A stretch of 64,000 nucleotides of DNA from Prorocentrum cordatum (lineage: Eukaryota; Sar; Dinophyceae; Prorocentrales; Prorocentraceae). Of the stretch, positions 43,230-53,214 are shown piece by piece (the stretch's first letter is position 1; each line of letters opens with the position of its first letter). The notes beneath the pieces were generated by a model. The model did no database searches, was not told where the DNA came from, and was given only the letters and a program-made list of their open reading frames with translations. Both the position numbers and the translations under genes were made by a program. Location of the stretch: NCBI GenBank assembly GCA_963575745.1, contig CAUYUJ010014346.1, positions 277,856-341,855 on the forward strand. Direction: 5' to 3'.

Positions 43230-44055
43230 CGGCAGTCGCAGTCACAGCCTCAGCCTCAGCCTGCCTCAGCCTCAGCCTCAGCCTGCCTCAGCCTCAGCCT
43301 CAGCCTGCTTCAGCCTCAGCCTCAGTCTGCCTTCAGCCTCGGCCTCAGCCTCAGCCTGCCTCAGCCTCAGCCTGCATCAGCCTCAGCCTCAGCCTCAGCC
43401 TCAGCCTCAGCCTCAGCCTGCCTCAGCCTCAGCCTCCTGCCTCAGCCTCAGCCTCAGCCTGCTTCAGCCTCAGCCTCAGTCTGCCTTCAGCCTCGGCCTC
43501 AGCCTCAGCCTGCCTCAGCCTCAGCCTGCATCAGCCTCAGCCTCAGCCTCAGCCTGCCTCAGCCTCAGCCTGCCTCAGCCTCAGCCTCAGCCTGCCTCAG
43601 CCTCAGCCAGCCTCCTCAGCCTCAGCCTGCTTCAGCCTCAGCCTCAGTCTGCCTTCAGCCTCGGCCTCAGCCTCAGCCTGCCTCAGCCTCAGCCTGCATC
43701 AGCCTCAGCCTCAGCCTCAGCCTGCCTCAGCATCAGCCTGCCTCAGCCTCAGCCTCAGCCTGCCTCAGCCTCAGCCTCAGCCTGCTTCAGCCTCAGCCTC
43801 AGCCTCGGCCTCAGCCTCAGCCTGCCTCAGCCTCAGCCTCAGCCTCAGCCTCAGCCTCAGCCTCAGCCTCAGCCTCAGCCTCAGCCTCAGCCTCAGCCTC
43901 AGCCTCAGCCTCAGCCTCAGCCCTCAGCCTCAGCCTCAGCCAGCCTCAGCCTCAGCCTCAGCCTTCAGCCTCAGCCTCAGTCTGCCTTCAGCCTCGGCCT
44001 CAGCCTCAGCTCAGCTCAGCCTGCCTCAGCCTCAGCAGCATCAGCCTGCCTCAGC
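43230..44055 (+). repeat. CAGCCT hexamer array with higher-order structure
   Basis: More than 800 bp of CAGCCT units with variants CTGCCT, CTTCAG and CATCAG. The variant block CAGTCTGCCTTCAGCCTCGG recurs at about 43323, 43478, 43646 and 43979, so a unit of about 155-168 bp has itself been duplicated. Confidence 0.95.
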
Positions 44056-44632
44056 ATTCAAAGTGTGGCCCGGGAATGGAGTTCTGGGAACTCGAAGAAC
44101 ATGAAGTGGCCTACAGTTGGCTCCGGGCATTCAAAATCATGCCCAGGAATGGAGTTCTGGGAACTCGAAGACCACGAAGTGGCCTACAGTTGGCTCCGGG
44201 CATTCAAAATGTGGCCCAGGAATGGAGTTCTGGGAACTCGAAGAGCACGAAGTGGCCTACAGTTGGCTCCGGGCATTCAAAATGTGGCCCAGGAATGGAG
44301 TTCTGGGAACTCGAAGACCACGAAGTGGCCTACAGTTGGCTCCGGGCATTCAGAATGTGGCCCGGGAATGGAGTTTCTGGGAACTCGAAGAGCACGAAGT
44401 GGCCTACAGTTGGCTCTGTGCATTCAAAATGTGGCCCGGGAATGGAGTTCTGGGAACTCAAAGAGCACGAAGTGGCTTACAGTTGGCTCTGGGCATCCAA
44501 AATGTGGCCCGGGAATGGAGTTCTGGGAAGTCGAAGAGCACGAAGTGGCCTACAGTTGGCTTCGGGCATTCAAAATGTGGCCCGGGAATGGAGTTCTGGG
44601 AGGTCGAAGAGCACGAAGTGTGTGACTGTTTG
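44056..44632 (+). repeat. 73-bp minisatellite, about 8 copies
   Basis: The period is 73 bp (GGCATTCAAA at 44126 and 44199). Each unit has GTGGCCCGGGAATGGAGTTC, GGGAACTCGAAGA and GAAGTGGCCTACAGTTGGC. 73 is not a multiple of three and no unit has a plus-strand stop, so all three frames are open through the array. It directly abuts the hexamer array. Confidence 0.93.
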
Positions 44633-44724
44633 CTTAAAACGAGCCCGGCCCTGAGCCCGGCCCTCGCTGTCCGGATGCCGCCCAGACCTCCCTTCTGAGT
44701 CATCAGATGCTCTCTTTTGACACC

Positions 44725-44935
44725 ACTAGAAACCTATCAGTCTTCGCTGCTAGGTAAAAACAGTCCAGACCACAAGAAACCTTCCACAAGAAGCTTAACC
44801 CTGAGACCCCAGGACGTCCATTGATTTGCTGTGGGCACGTCTCGCTTTCCATAGAAAAACCATCGAAAGCAAAGAGACCCAGGGCCCCCCGGAGGCGAGC
44901 AGGGTGTTTCTTGACATGAGGCCTCCACTGTAACG
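44725..44935 (-). repeat. Dispersed ~190-bp repeat with conserved frame, copy 2
   Basis: Matches 42660-42855 (CTTCCACAAGAAGC, CTGAGACCCCAGGACGT, AAGCAAAGAGACCCAGGGCC) and keeps the same minus-strand peptide pattern. Confidence 0.65.
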
Positions 44936-45569
44936 TCGACCCCCAGAGGTCTTGATCTATTCCCCAGCCCCGGTTCTTCATCCTACGAGTCGTTGTTTGA
45001 CGGTCCCGAGGCCCGGCGAGGGCTCTCCTGGATGTCGAAAAGAACAAACAAACCGTCGCGATTTTCATGACTCGAGAGGGTTTGGGACCGCCGTCTCCTG
45101 TGTACTGGCATCCTCGCTTCGTGGAAAGCGGGCGGCGGAAGGTTTTCGGCACTCTGCGACCTGCGGGGGCCCTGGCCAGGCCTCCGGGCCAGCCATAAAC
45201 GGCCAGGGATGAGAAGCTGGTGCCCAGGAGGGGGACCAGACTCAGACCTCTGGGTGTCGGATGTTCGGGTAACTCCAGCTGTTTGAAGAAGTCAGGACGG
45301 AGGTGTTTCGCCACCTTTTGCCTCCAGGGGAGGGGGGGGCTCCAAGACCCCCCAGAGGCCCCCGGGGACATCAAGAGAACAGTCCTGGGCGAAAAGCACG
45401 GCCCCTGGGAAGAGATCGGGGGCCCTCGGGACCCCGCACGAAAGGACGTCATCACGTCGGAGGTCTGTGATCGAGGCGGCAAGGGCGGGACAGCAGGCTG
45501 GTAAGGCTGCTGCTACAGACCACTGCCATCACCACCCCTGGCCAGAGCCACCCTGGGCCCTGGGCTGCT
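44936..45569. other. No recognised gene
   Basis: Mixed sequence. A minus-strand frame reads across it but has no domain and joins the repeat above, so it is not called. Confidence 0.45.
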
Positions 45570-45760
45570 GCCGGCTACACTCGACCAGGATAGTAAGGAT
45601 GCGCTGTCAGGATGCAAGGGCCTTGGAACGCCATGTTGACGTTTTCCGCGCGGGGCGCAGCAGAATGCCGAAGGAAGCCGAATACCGAAGGGGCAAGGAT
45701 GCAAGGTTAGCCTTTGGAAAGTTGCCCCATCCTTGCTATCATGCTTGGCTGCACACGTCA
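45570..45760 (+). repeat. Dispersed GTCAGGATGCAA repeat, copy 1
   Basis: GTCAGGATGCAAGGGCCTTG, then CATGTTGACGTTTTC, GGCAAGGATGCAAGG and AAGTTGCCCCATCCTTGC. The same series occurs at 47295-47460. Confidence 0.65.
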
Positions 45761-45895
45761 GAGTGACCCCAGGCAAACAGTGCCTTTGGGTGCGCGCGGC
45801 GTTCCAGCCGCGGCGCGCGTGGCGACAGTGGCGACCTGCGTGCCTGGGCTCGGCCCCGCAGCGCCCCCCGACAGCCGCGCACGGACTCTTGCGTA

Positions 45896-46150
45896 CAGCC
45901 ACTGGTGGTGCCAGTACATCAGAGCCTCCCGGCATCGACCAGGAGGTCTGCACACCTCTGGGGCCCTGGCCCCTTGGTGCACAGCCGCACTCTGCAGGAG
46001 CACCAAAGCTCACTCCGGATTCTTACGTGCAGCCACTGGTGGTGCAAGTACATCAGAGCCTCCAAGCATCGACCAGGAGGTCTGCACACCCCCGGGGCCC
46101 TGGCCCCTTAGTGCACAGCCGCACTCTGCAGGAGCCCCTCGGGCTCGCCA
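45896..46150 (+). repeat. 134-bp tandem duplication
   Basis: CAGCCACTGGTGGTGC begins at 45896 and again at 46030. Both copies run on through CATCGACCAGGAGGTCTGCA and GCCGCACTCTGCAGGAGC with few differences. Confidence 0.9.
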
Positions 46151-46850
46151 GCTCCGGCGGGCCCGGCGCGGGGGGGCCCCTAGCAGGGCGGCCTGCGGGC
46201 CCGCGCATGAGGCCGTCGTCCACCTCCACGCCGCCCAGGTCCATCATCACCTCCTCTCGGGGAGACGTGAGACTCGGGTTCGAAGGACTCGGGCTGGCCC
46301 GACGCGGCCATCGGAAAAAGAACGAGAGCCAGCCTGGAGCTCGACGCGAGCTTCTGCTGCAGACATCTCACGAACTCTGGGCCGTCGAGATCCAGGACGG
46401 GCCCGCTAAAGAGCGTCGGTAGACCCGAGTCCCGGCGAACTCGAGACTCGCGTTCCCCGGATCCTTGCGAGGGGCGCCAGGGTCGCGGACGAGGCCGCCG
46501 TCACCCCCGTCGGGGGGCAGCATCTGCACCTCGTGCGGGGGCAGAAACAGCGGACGCAGGACCAGGCTGGCGGGGAGGGCGTCTTTTTTGGGGGGGGCAC
46601 TGCGCGCACCGCGCGCTGCTCGTCAGTGCCCCGCAAGCGAATCCTTCATTGAAGCCAGGTCGCGGGGCACGTCCGAGAAAACGAACTGCGGCCGTGGGTC
46701 GAAGCATGCTCCGCTCGTCGCTTCCTCCCCGTGAGGAGGTTTCGAAGACCTGGCCTGCAGTCTCCTGGTCTCGTGGACCTGCTCGGGCGTCGCCTGCTCT
46801 GCTCCCTGCCTCTGCTGCCCCTGGGATGGGACGGGGTCCCCGAGAATCGA
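46151..46850. other. No recognised gene
   Basis: GC-rich sequence without a supported frame. Confidence 0.5.
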
Positions 46851-47073
46851 GCAGTGGCGCAGCGCCCTGGCTCGCCTATAGCCCCACCAAAGAATGTTCT
46901 AATAACCTTTGCGGTGTCCACGAAATGTTATCAGAACAAATCTGGCCGATATTGTTTTGCTTGAACACATCGGGTTGATGTTCTAAGAACGCTGCTCTTA
47001 GCCTTCGAACACTTCTGGGTTCTGTAAAGATTTCGTGGCAGGCCTATAGGAATGCCGGGACGGTCGGTCCCTG
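46851..47073 (-). repeat. Composite repeat, 3' module, inverted copy
   Basis: The reverse complement starts GAGCAGGGACCGACCGTC, contains GTTCTTAGAACAT and ends GGGCGCTGCGCCACTGCTCG, the same as 54473-54698. Confidence 0.75.
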
Positions 47074-47294
47074 CTCGATAGAAGGCGACGGACGCTGGGC
47101 AACGCGCCCTCTGTCCCCAGGGTCTGCGCCTCGAGCCGTCCCTGCCCGGCCGCCTGCCCATGTCCGAAGGCCGGAAGAGGCTGCAGACCGGACGCCCCTC
47201 GGCCAGGCAAGCGCCCGCCATGATTAAAGATCCACGGATCCGTGACGCGGGCGCGGGGGGGGCATACGAGAATAACAAGTATACCAGCATTACA
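47074..47294. other. No recognised gene
   Basis: Short spacer between dispersed repeats. Confidence 0.5.
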
Positions 47295-47460
47295 GCCGAC
47301 CCGTATCATCAGGATGGGCGGTCAGGATGCAAAGGCCTTGGCAGGTCATGTAGACGTTATTCGAGGGAGATTGGCCAACGAACGACGCCATGGATGGGCC
47401 GATCAGGCAAGGATGCAATGGTAATTACCCTTCGGAAGGTTGCCCATCCTTACTATGCGG
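47295..47460 (+). repeat. Dispersed GTCAGGATGCAA repeat, copy 2
   Basis: GTCAGGATGCAAAGGCCTTG, CATGTAGACGTTATTC, GGCAAGGATGCAATGG and AGGTTGCCCATCCTTAC match 45570-45760. Confidence 0.65.
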
Positions 47461-47607
47461 ATTAACTATAACCCATCACCACAACCACCCCGTGGCGAAA
47501 CACTACAGCCACGATGCCAGACTCTGGGCGCGCTGCGTTCGCACTGCGGTCGGTTGCCACGAGGGGAGGGGCCCCAAGTCTGGATCCCTCCCTTTGGACG
47601 CATGGGC

Positions 47608-47780
47608 ACGGAAAACATGGGCACAATGCCGAACAACAAATGTTGCCCAAGACCTACAGCGGCCGCTGTTGTGCAGGCAGCCTTCCATCTTCAGAGAACA
47701 GTGTCCGCGGCGGCGCGGACAGCGAGCCCTGTCCAAAATGAGCAGGAACTGCTGTTGGGCATTGTAACCATGTTTTCCGT
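47608..47780. mobile_element. Fold-back element next to the LINE insertion site
   Basis: The left arm ACGGAAAACATGGGCACAAT and the right arm, whose reverse complement is ACGGAAAACATGGTTACAAT, continue into CCGAACAAC and CCCAACAGC. The arms are about 29 bp and the spacer about 115 bp. The spacer contains ACAGCGGCCGCTGT, also found at 12803-12822. It ends 11 bp from the LINE target-site duplication. Confidence 0.65.
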
Positions 47781-47791
47781 ACCTAGGGGAC

Positions 47792-47811
47792 AAACAAACC
47801 TACCTCGCTTT
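47792..47811. repeat. LINE target-site duplication, 3' copy
   Basis: AAACAAACCTACCTCGCTTT, identical to 53214-53233. Confidence 0.95.
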
Positions 47812-47812
47812 G

Positions 47813-47822
47813 TTTTTTTTTT
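47813..47822 (-). other. LINE poly(A) tail
   Basis: Ten T on the plus strand directly after the 3' target-site duplication plus one G. It marks the RNA 3' end used for insertion. Confidence 0.9.
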
Positions 47823-48085
47823 GGGGGACCCATAGTGGCTCAGGAGGCTCCAGGGGGGTCCCAGTCGAAGGCGGTCGACACCTTGGTCGAGCAGTCCGAG
47901 GAGACCGTGGCGAGAGGGGGGGCCCACTGTCCGTAGGGAGCGCCTGCCTGCCGAATGGCAAGCAGGACAAGAGACAGCCGCGTTCCCCCACGCGGAGCCC
48001 CCACCCTCGCCATCTGTCGGGCCCAGGCGCGGGAGTCGCGCCAGGCCACTGAAAAGAAGAGAAGGCCAGCGGGGAGGACACGGAG

Positions 48086-51000
48086 CTACTCCGCGATGCC
48101 CCACCCCGCAAGGGCCAGGTGGCACTCTCGATCAGCCCACATTTCCATCTGCAGACGGCCCCAGAGCTGGCGGCAGGCCTTGTGACGACGGGCCTGCACC
48201 CGCAAACGCGCCTCGAAGTTTTGCTGAGGCGAGCCAGGGAGACGCAGACGGAAGGCTGAGTGTGCGCACAGAAATGCATCACATAGCATAGCAGCCAGGA
48301 GGCTGGCGTCGGGCCCCAACCCGTGAGACAGAAGAAGGGAGGCTAGCCAGGGCGAACCCTCAGAAATCGTTGGAGCCCAAGGACCCATCCAAGATACGAA
48401 TAATCGATGAAGCCGAGGACAATGAAGGTAGTGTTTCATGTCATCTAGGTCAGAGTCGGGGGCCTCGGAGTTCACGCATCCCAAGAGACAACCGCGAGGA
48501 AGGGAATGGAAACGAGAGCTCGTGCAGACACAACGGGAAAGGATACGAATCACGGACAGAGGGATGTACATGCTGCACCTGGTCGCAAGAGGCTTGAGAC
48601 GATGAAGGACGAAGGTGAGGGAGTCCAGGGAGGTGCCAGGGATCCAGTTGTTCACCCTTCTGAGGAGCGCCAGGATAGGGGGGTCGGCGGGAATGAAATA
48701 CTGCTTAAACTTTTCTTGGTACTGCTTCTGAATATCCTTGCGCTCAAACAAGATCTCCAATTTTTTCTGGTCGACCCATTCCTTAAACGAGAAGAGCTTG
48801 GCGGCAAAGGAGGTGGTGTTCCAACCTGTGATCTGTCTCTCAATGCACCAATCGTCATCGGCGAAAGTACTGTCATAGAACTGGCGCAGCCTCGGGAATT
48901 CGTCGCATCTGGCGATGTAACGGGCTCTGGAAGAGGCGGCGACAAGTGTGATGTGAGGGAACTCAATGGGGAGGCCGAGCTGGGTGAGGTTGCAACACAT
49001 GTCATACGATAGGGCGTTATTCGGGCCTGCAGTCAACAAACGCACGCAGGCCTGGTATGTCTTGATGAGCGGGATAGAGGGCGCATGCACCTGCGACATA
49101 AAGTACAGCAGCGATACACAGTAAGCTTTAAACAACACAATCGACTGGGCAAGACCCAAACCAAGGTCCCTGATCTCCCTCGTCCTCTTCCGAAGCTTGA
49201 TGATGTTTTCCTCCCAGGTAACCTTTTCCGCCCCCATCCCAATCCAGACACCTAGGTATTTCAAAGAGACCGCGATCTCTAGGAGCTCCAGCTGGTGGCC
49301 TAGGTCCGAGAGGAGGTCCTGGAGGGGCTCCTTGAGGTTGGGGTAGGCAAGGAGGACCTGACACTTGGGGAGGTTGAGGGCAAGGCCAATTGCAGGCTGT
49401 AAGCTCCGTAGGCACTCGAATAGGGGGCCAATCCCATCAAACAGACACCGTAGGCCAAAACAGAAATCATCAGCATATGCAAGGGAGAGCTCAATGTGGT
49501 CGGGCAGGCGCCAGGCCAGCCACGCAAGTACAGGCTCCACCGCAAGAGTGAACAAAAGCATAGAGCTGGGGTCGCCCTGACGAACGCCTCGTTCAATGGC
49601 AAAGCTGTCCCATGGCCGACCGAAAAGCGAAATCGTGGCAGTGTTATTGTCATAGAGTTCCTTGAAGAAGTGGACCACGGCACCAGGGACCTTCATTTTC
49701 TCCAGAACGTGGAGGACCCAGGGGACAAAGATCGAGGGGAAAGCAGACTCAAAGTCTGTAAGTACCAAACCAGACGTGTACCGATCTTTAATGTGCTTCT
49801 GAAGGATGAACAACTCAGCTTCGATAACATTCACAATCATGTCCCGTCCCCTGAAACATTTTTGCGGGGACCGTAACAGGTTCGATAATGCAACCTTCTT
49901 GGATAAAGTCCAAGTCATGGAAGAAGAGAGAAGCTTGCAATCGGTGTTCGTCATGCTAAGCGGACGCGTGACCTGCGGCTTCCTAAAGACACCCTCCCCG
50001 ACCTCCTGTTCAGTGATTTTCTTAGGGAGGAAAATCATGATGGCATTTTTCATGTCGATGGGGAGGTTCGAGGTCGGGTGAGTGAACAGGCGGCAATAGC
50101 AGTCGTACAGGGCGTTCTTGGCAGCGGGTACCTTCCAGGCCGAGTAGGGAATGCCATCCTCCCCAGGCATGCTGTCCATCTTACGGCGCACCAAGTCATC
50201 CCACTCCACCTCTCCCAGAATCCATCCGTCCTCCTGAAGCTCGTTAAAAGTGGCGTTGGCAGGGGCAGAAAGCGGCTGGATGAAACGCGAGAGCTCAGGC
50301 CAAAGCGAGGTGTCCACCTCGGGCGCGGCAAAGACCTTCTTCCAGTGCTGCAGAAGAGAGTCGGCAGCTTCGGCCTCTGAGAAATTCGGGGTGCCCGTTT
50401 CCGAGAGGGTGCCCTGGAGCCAGGTGCGACGCTTCATTTTCCTCCAAAGCTCTTTACGGTTGTTGATCTTTTTGCGGGCGCTGACAAGGACCTCCTCAGG
50501 GATATTCACAGCACCTGCCTCGAGCTCACGCTCTTCTTCTGCAAGCAAAGAGATGCGCAGGTTCTGAGCATGCTGACAGAGGGCGAGAATGCGGGCATCG
50601 TGAAGATCAGGGGATGGAAAATGAGCGGCAAGAGCGGGATAAGCGCGAACAGCGAGACGCACTCGTAGCTCGTCATGAGCGCGCCACGCACGGAGGGCTT
50701 GGAGGGTCCTGAAATGCTTTGCCTCCGTCGTCTCCGCTGGCTGGGCTGCGAGTTGTGACCGGACCTCTTCAGCAACTTCAAACATCAGATCCTTGACGCG
50801 GCCAAGGCGGTCCCAGGGATCCAGGTCCAGGTCAAAGAGGGCGGAAATCGCAGGTTCCAGGATGCTCTGAAAGAGCGGGTGACGAGCCAGCCACTTCGGG
50901 AGCTTCTTGGGGGCCTCCTGGGGCTTGAAGGTGCTGAGGGTCACAACGACGGGGATGTGGTCCGAGACCATGTTCGACTGCAACCGCCCAAGAGTTTCCC

Positions 51001-51874
51001 CACTGATAGTGAGATCAGCAAGCAGAGCAGGTGGCAGGGTGCAGTAAGCTCGGTCAAGACGTGCGGTGTGAACGATCGTGCCCTCCCTGACCTCCCGCCT
51101 CGTGTCCTCGGATTGGTATAGTTCAGTCCACTGAGCGCTATGCCGAAAGAAAAGATTCGTGTGAGAGTCATCGCCCGAGGACCATCCCCTGCCGTCGGCT
51201 CTCAGACGACCGTCAGCCGACAGTGCAAAATTCCAGTCACCAATCAGAACAGTAGTGCATGCCGTGGGAGAGGGGAGGGAGACGAGGATATCACGCAGGG
51301 CTCTGGCATAGATGTTGAGGAGGTCGCTAGTATTAGGCATGTGAACGCTAATGATGCAGAGATCACCATTGGGCCCCGAGAGGTAAGACTTCAGAATGCG
51401 CCCTTCGACAATAGGGGCGTGGACAATGGACGAGAACGACTTGCAGAGAGAGGGCTGGATGCAAGTAAGGACGCCTCCTTCACGAGTAGAGTCAGCGAAG
51501 AGCGAGTGACCGATCTCGAAACCTCGAAGCTCACATTGCAGCTCATTGATATCAGCAACTTGACCATGACACTCTTGTGCACAAAGAACAGTGAGCTGCT
51601 TTGCGTACTTGAGGAAACGTGCGTAACGAGCGGGAGCTTTGCTACTCTGACTGCGAACCGCGGCAAAGAGAGCATGAGTGTTCCAAGAACCGATCTTCAG
51701 GGAGGAGGAAGGGAAAAAGGGGAAGGGCCCGACAGTTGAATTCAATAGAGGCACAAGCAAAACGGCTTGCCCGATAGGGCTCGCAGCACGGTTGCACAAC
51801 TCACGTTGTGACACGTCGGCTGCGCCCACAGCCCAGGGCTCGTCACAAGACTCCTTAAAAGGGAAGCGAAGCAT
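48086..51874 (-). CDS. LINE ORF2: AP endonuclease and reverse transcriptase
   Basis: 1,262 residues from ATG 51874, which overlaps the last 20 nt of ORF1 in another frame, so translation probably needs reinitiation. The AP-like endonuclease covers about residues 58-315: KIGSWNTH (60-67), QECH with the catalytic Glu near 101, GDWN (212-215), RLDR (272-275) and SDHIP (304-308). The reverse transcriptase covers about residues 600-860: RPLSMTNTDCKLL, LTDFESAFPS, GVRQGDPSS (about 763) and AYADDFCFG (about 800). Near the C terminus, CLLGCVNSE followed by DDMKHYLHCPRLHRLF is the Cys/His motif common after LINE reverse transcriptases. All catalytic motifs I can check are intact and no frameshift interrupts the frame, so it could be active. 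The enzyme nicks genomic DNA and primes cDNA synthesis from bound RNA. Confidence 0.95.
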   Translation of the reverse strand: MLRFPFKESCDEPWAVGAADVSQRELCNRAASPIGQAVLLVPLLNSTVGPFPFFPSSSLKIGSWNTHALFAAVRSQSSKAPARYARFLKYAKQLTVLCAQECHGQVADINELQCELRGFEIGHSLFADSTREGGVLTCIQPSLCKSFSSIVHAPIVEGRILKSYLSGPNGDLCIISVHMPNTSDLLNIYARALRDILVSLPSPTACTTVLIGDWNFALSADGRLRADGRGWSSGDDSHTNLFFRHSAQWTELYQSEDTRREVREGTIVHTARLDRAYCTLPPALLADLTISGETLGRLQSNMVSDHIPVVVTLSTFKPQEAPKKLPKWLARHPLFQSILEPAISALFDLDLDPWDRLGRVKDLMFEVAEEVRSQLAAQPAETTEAKHFRTLQALRAWRAHDELRVRLAVRAYPALAAHFPSPDLHDARILALCQHAQNLRISLLAEEERELEAGAVNIPEEVLVSARKKINNRKELWRKMKRRTWLQGTLSETGTPNFSEAEAADSLLQHWKKVFAAPEVDTSLWPELSRFIQPLSAPANATFNELQEDGWILGEVEWDDLVRRKMDSMPGEDGIPYSAWKVPAAKNALYDCYCRLFTHPTSNLPIDMKNAIMIFLPKKITEQEVGEGVFRKPQVTRPLSMTNTDCKLLSSSMTWTLSKKVALSNLLRSPQKCFRGRDMIVNVIEAELFILQKHIKDRYTSGLVLTDFESAFPSIFVPWVLHVLEKMKVPGAVVHFFKELYDNNTATISLFGRPWDSFAIERGVRQGDPSSMLLFTLAVEPVLAWLAWRLPDHIELSLAYADDFCFGLRCLFDGIGPLFECLRSLQPAIGLALNLPKCQVLLAYPNLKEPLQDLLSDLGHQLELLEIAVSLKYLGVWIGMGAEKVTWEENIIKLRKRTREIRDLGLGLAQSIVLFKAYCVSLLYFMSQVHAPSIPLIKTYQACVRLLTAGPNNALSYDMCCNLTQLGLPIEFPHITLVAASSRARYIARCDEFPRLRQFYDSTFADDDWCIERQITGWNTTSFAAKLFSFKEWVDQKKLEILFERKDIQKQYQEKFKQYFIPADPPILALLRRVNNWIPGTSLDSLTFVLHRLKPLATRCSMYIPLSVIRILSRCVCTSSRFHSLPRGCLLGCVNSEAPDSDLDDMKHYLHCPRLHRLFVSWMGPWAPTISEGSPWLASLLLSHGLGPDASLLAAMLCDAFLCAHSAFRLRLPGSPQQNFEARLRVQARRHKACRQLWGRLQMEMWADRECHLALAGWGIAE

Positions 51875-53018
51875 TCAGATGGGCCACCCCATCCTGGATC
51901 CGCTCCAGGAGAGGCGTGATAGTGGCGTGAAATTCAGCAAATTGCTCTGGTTCAAACTGAAGCGCGATCACGGGTTTCACTCCACTGTTGTCGATGGAAA
52001 CGTGAAACAGGATGACAGGGTCCTCGGGCGCACGCAGCACGTATATGTCACCCCCAATGCCGTTCGAGCCCATCTCCTTCTGAAGGGGCTGCATGGCCGA
52101 TGCCAGGAGCCCTCGAATTTTGCCCATGGCGAGGAAGAGGAGGCGGGTGCCAGGCTCCATGCCCCTCTTGGCGCGGAGCTCAAAGAACTGGCCAGGGAAG
52201 ACAGGGTCGGGAAAACGAATCGGCTGAGCGGCTGCGATGTTGGACAGAAAATCAGAAGCTTTCATTGAATCGGCGAAGTCCAAGGTCACTTTCTTGGTCA
52301 TGTCAAATGCGCGAACCACTGGTTGGGGACGCCCTTGAGGGACACCAGCTCGAAGGAATAAACCTGCAGCCGAACGCAGGGTCGACTGCATCATCTTGCG
52401 GGGGAATCCAACAATCACGATCCGATGCGCACGTTCCATGGCCGAAACTCGAGTCTCCGATGTTGTTTTGAGCGGTTTGGGGCTCTTCGTTATCATGGCG
52501 AGCTGGTTCTCAATGGCGCTGATCCTTTGCTGGACGGCGGAGGGCAGGGGATCCAAGTCCATTCCCTCACTACATGTCGGAGTCGGGGAGCTTTCGTATT
52601 GACAGAGCCGGCCGTTCATATTGTCATTCTGCTGTTGAAGGTCTGCACGCATGGCATCAATTTTGGCATCTTGAGCTTTGAGGGCCTCGGACAAGTCGTG
52701 CTCGATCTGCTTGTGGCGCTGGTGGATGTTGTTGCCCATGATCACGATCTGGTCAGATAGTTCACTACACCGAGCGAAGGATCCAGCCACCGAAGATTTG
52801 AGGTCAGCCACATCTGCCTAGTTCTGAATCATCATTTGGCTGAGTGTGGTGATGTTGCCAGCGATGGTCTCGAGCTTACCCATGACGTCCTGGGAGCGGC
52901 CTGCTGCATCACGGCGGGCATCTGGTGTTCTGCTGGCACTGCGGCGTGCGGAGGATGAGCTGCGAGAGTCACTTCGTGAGGTGGCACTTCTCCTATCAGT
53001 CCGACGCTTGCCCCCCAT
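51855..53018 (-). CDS. LINE ORF1: RNA-binding-type protein with one in-frame stop
   Basis: An ATG at 53018 opens MGGKRRTDRRSATSRSDSRS, a basic Ser/Arg-rich start. After codon 66 a TAG (52820-52818) interrupts the frame (MMIQN, stop, ADVADLKSS). The same frame then runs to TAA at 51857-51855, about 387 codons in all. The middle is coiled-coil-like (DLSEALKAQDAKIDAMRADL). The C-terminal part begins RAHRIVIVGFPRKM and has alternating strands and helices typical of an RRM-like ORF1 fold. The stop could be a C to T change from CAG, a readthrough site, or a real inactivation. Expected role: binding the element RNA in the ORF2 complex. Confidence 0.8.
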
Positions 53019-53192
53019 CGCGGCGGACAGAGAAAGAGGGTGTCGATGCCAGATACCGTATCAGTATGGCTCCAGCAGGAGCTCACAAAAGCACTGGAAA
53101 TGGAGGCGGGTCCTGCTCGGGCGAGCACCTGTGGACCCGCGGTCGCGCGGCCGCCTCGCCACCTCGAGACGGGGGAGTTCCCGATATTGCAA

Positions 53193-53214
53193 CTTGAGCC
53201 AAAATGGCTACGGA
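53193..53214 (-). other. Spliced leader, exact, at LINE 5' end
   Basis: The plus strand reads CTTGAGCCAAAATGGCTACG then GA, the exact reverse complement of the 22-nt dinoflagellate SL with T at the variable first base. The next bases outward are the target-site duplication, so the SL is the literal 5' end of the inserted copy. Confidence 0.97.

Larger units (their letters stand above)
47812..53214 (-). mobile_element. Full-length non-LTR retrotransposon (LINE) with SL 5' end
   Basis: In minus-strand order the element comprises the SL (53214-53193), a leader of about 175 nt, ORF1 (53018-51855), an overlapping ORF2 (51874-48086), a 3' UTR of about 260 nt and a poly(A) of ten A (47822-47813) followed by one C. 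Perfect 20-bp direct repeats abut both ends. The first SL base position (D) is shared with the duplication. This is a complete insertion that appears young by its perfect duplication. One in-frame stop interrupts ORF1. It resembles APE-type LINEs in organisation; I cannot place the clade without alignment. Confidence 0.93.

Noticed and set aside
46406-46734. Short ORFs around the C-rich region as genes
   Set aside because: Frames overlap on both strands and have no conserved motif or splice context.
52809-52811. ORF1 start at GTG 52811
   Set aside because: The same frame continues upstream through one TAG to an ATG at 53018 with a typical basic ORF1 N terminus. The GTG is only the first codon the open-frame rule allowed.
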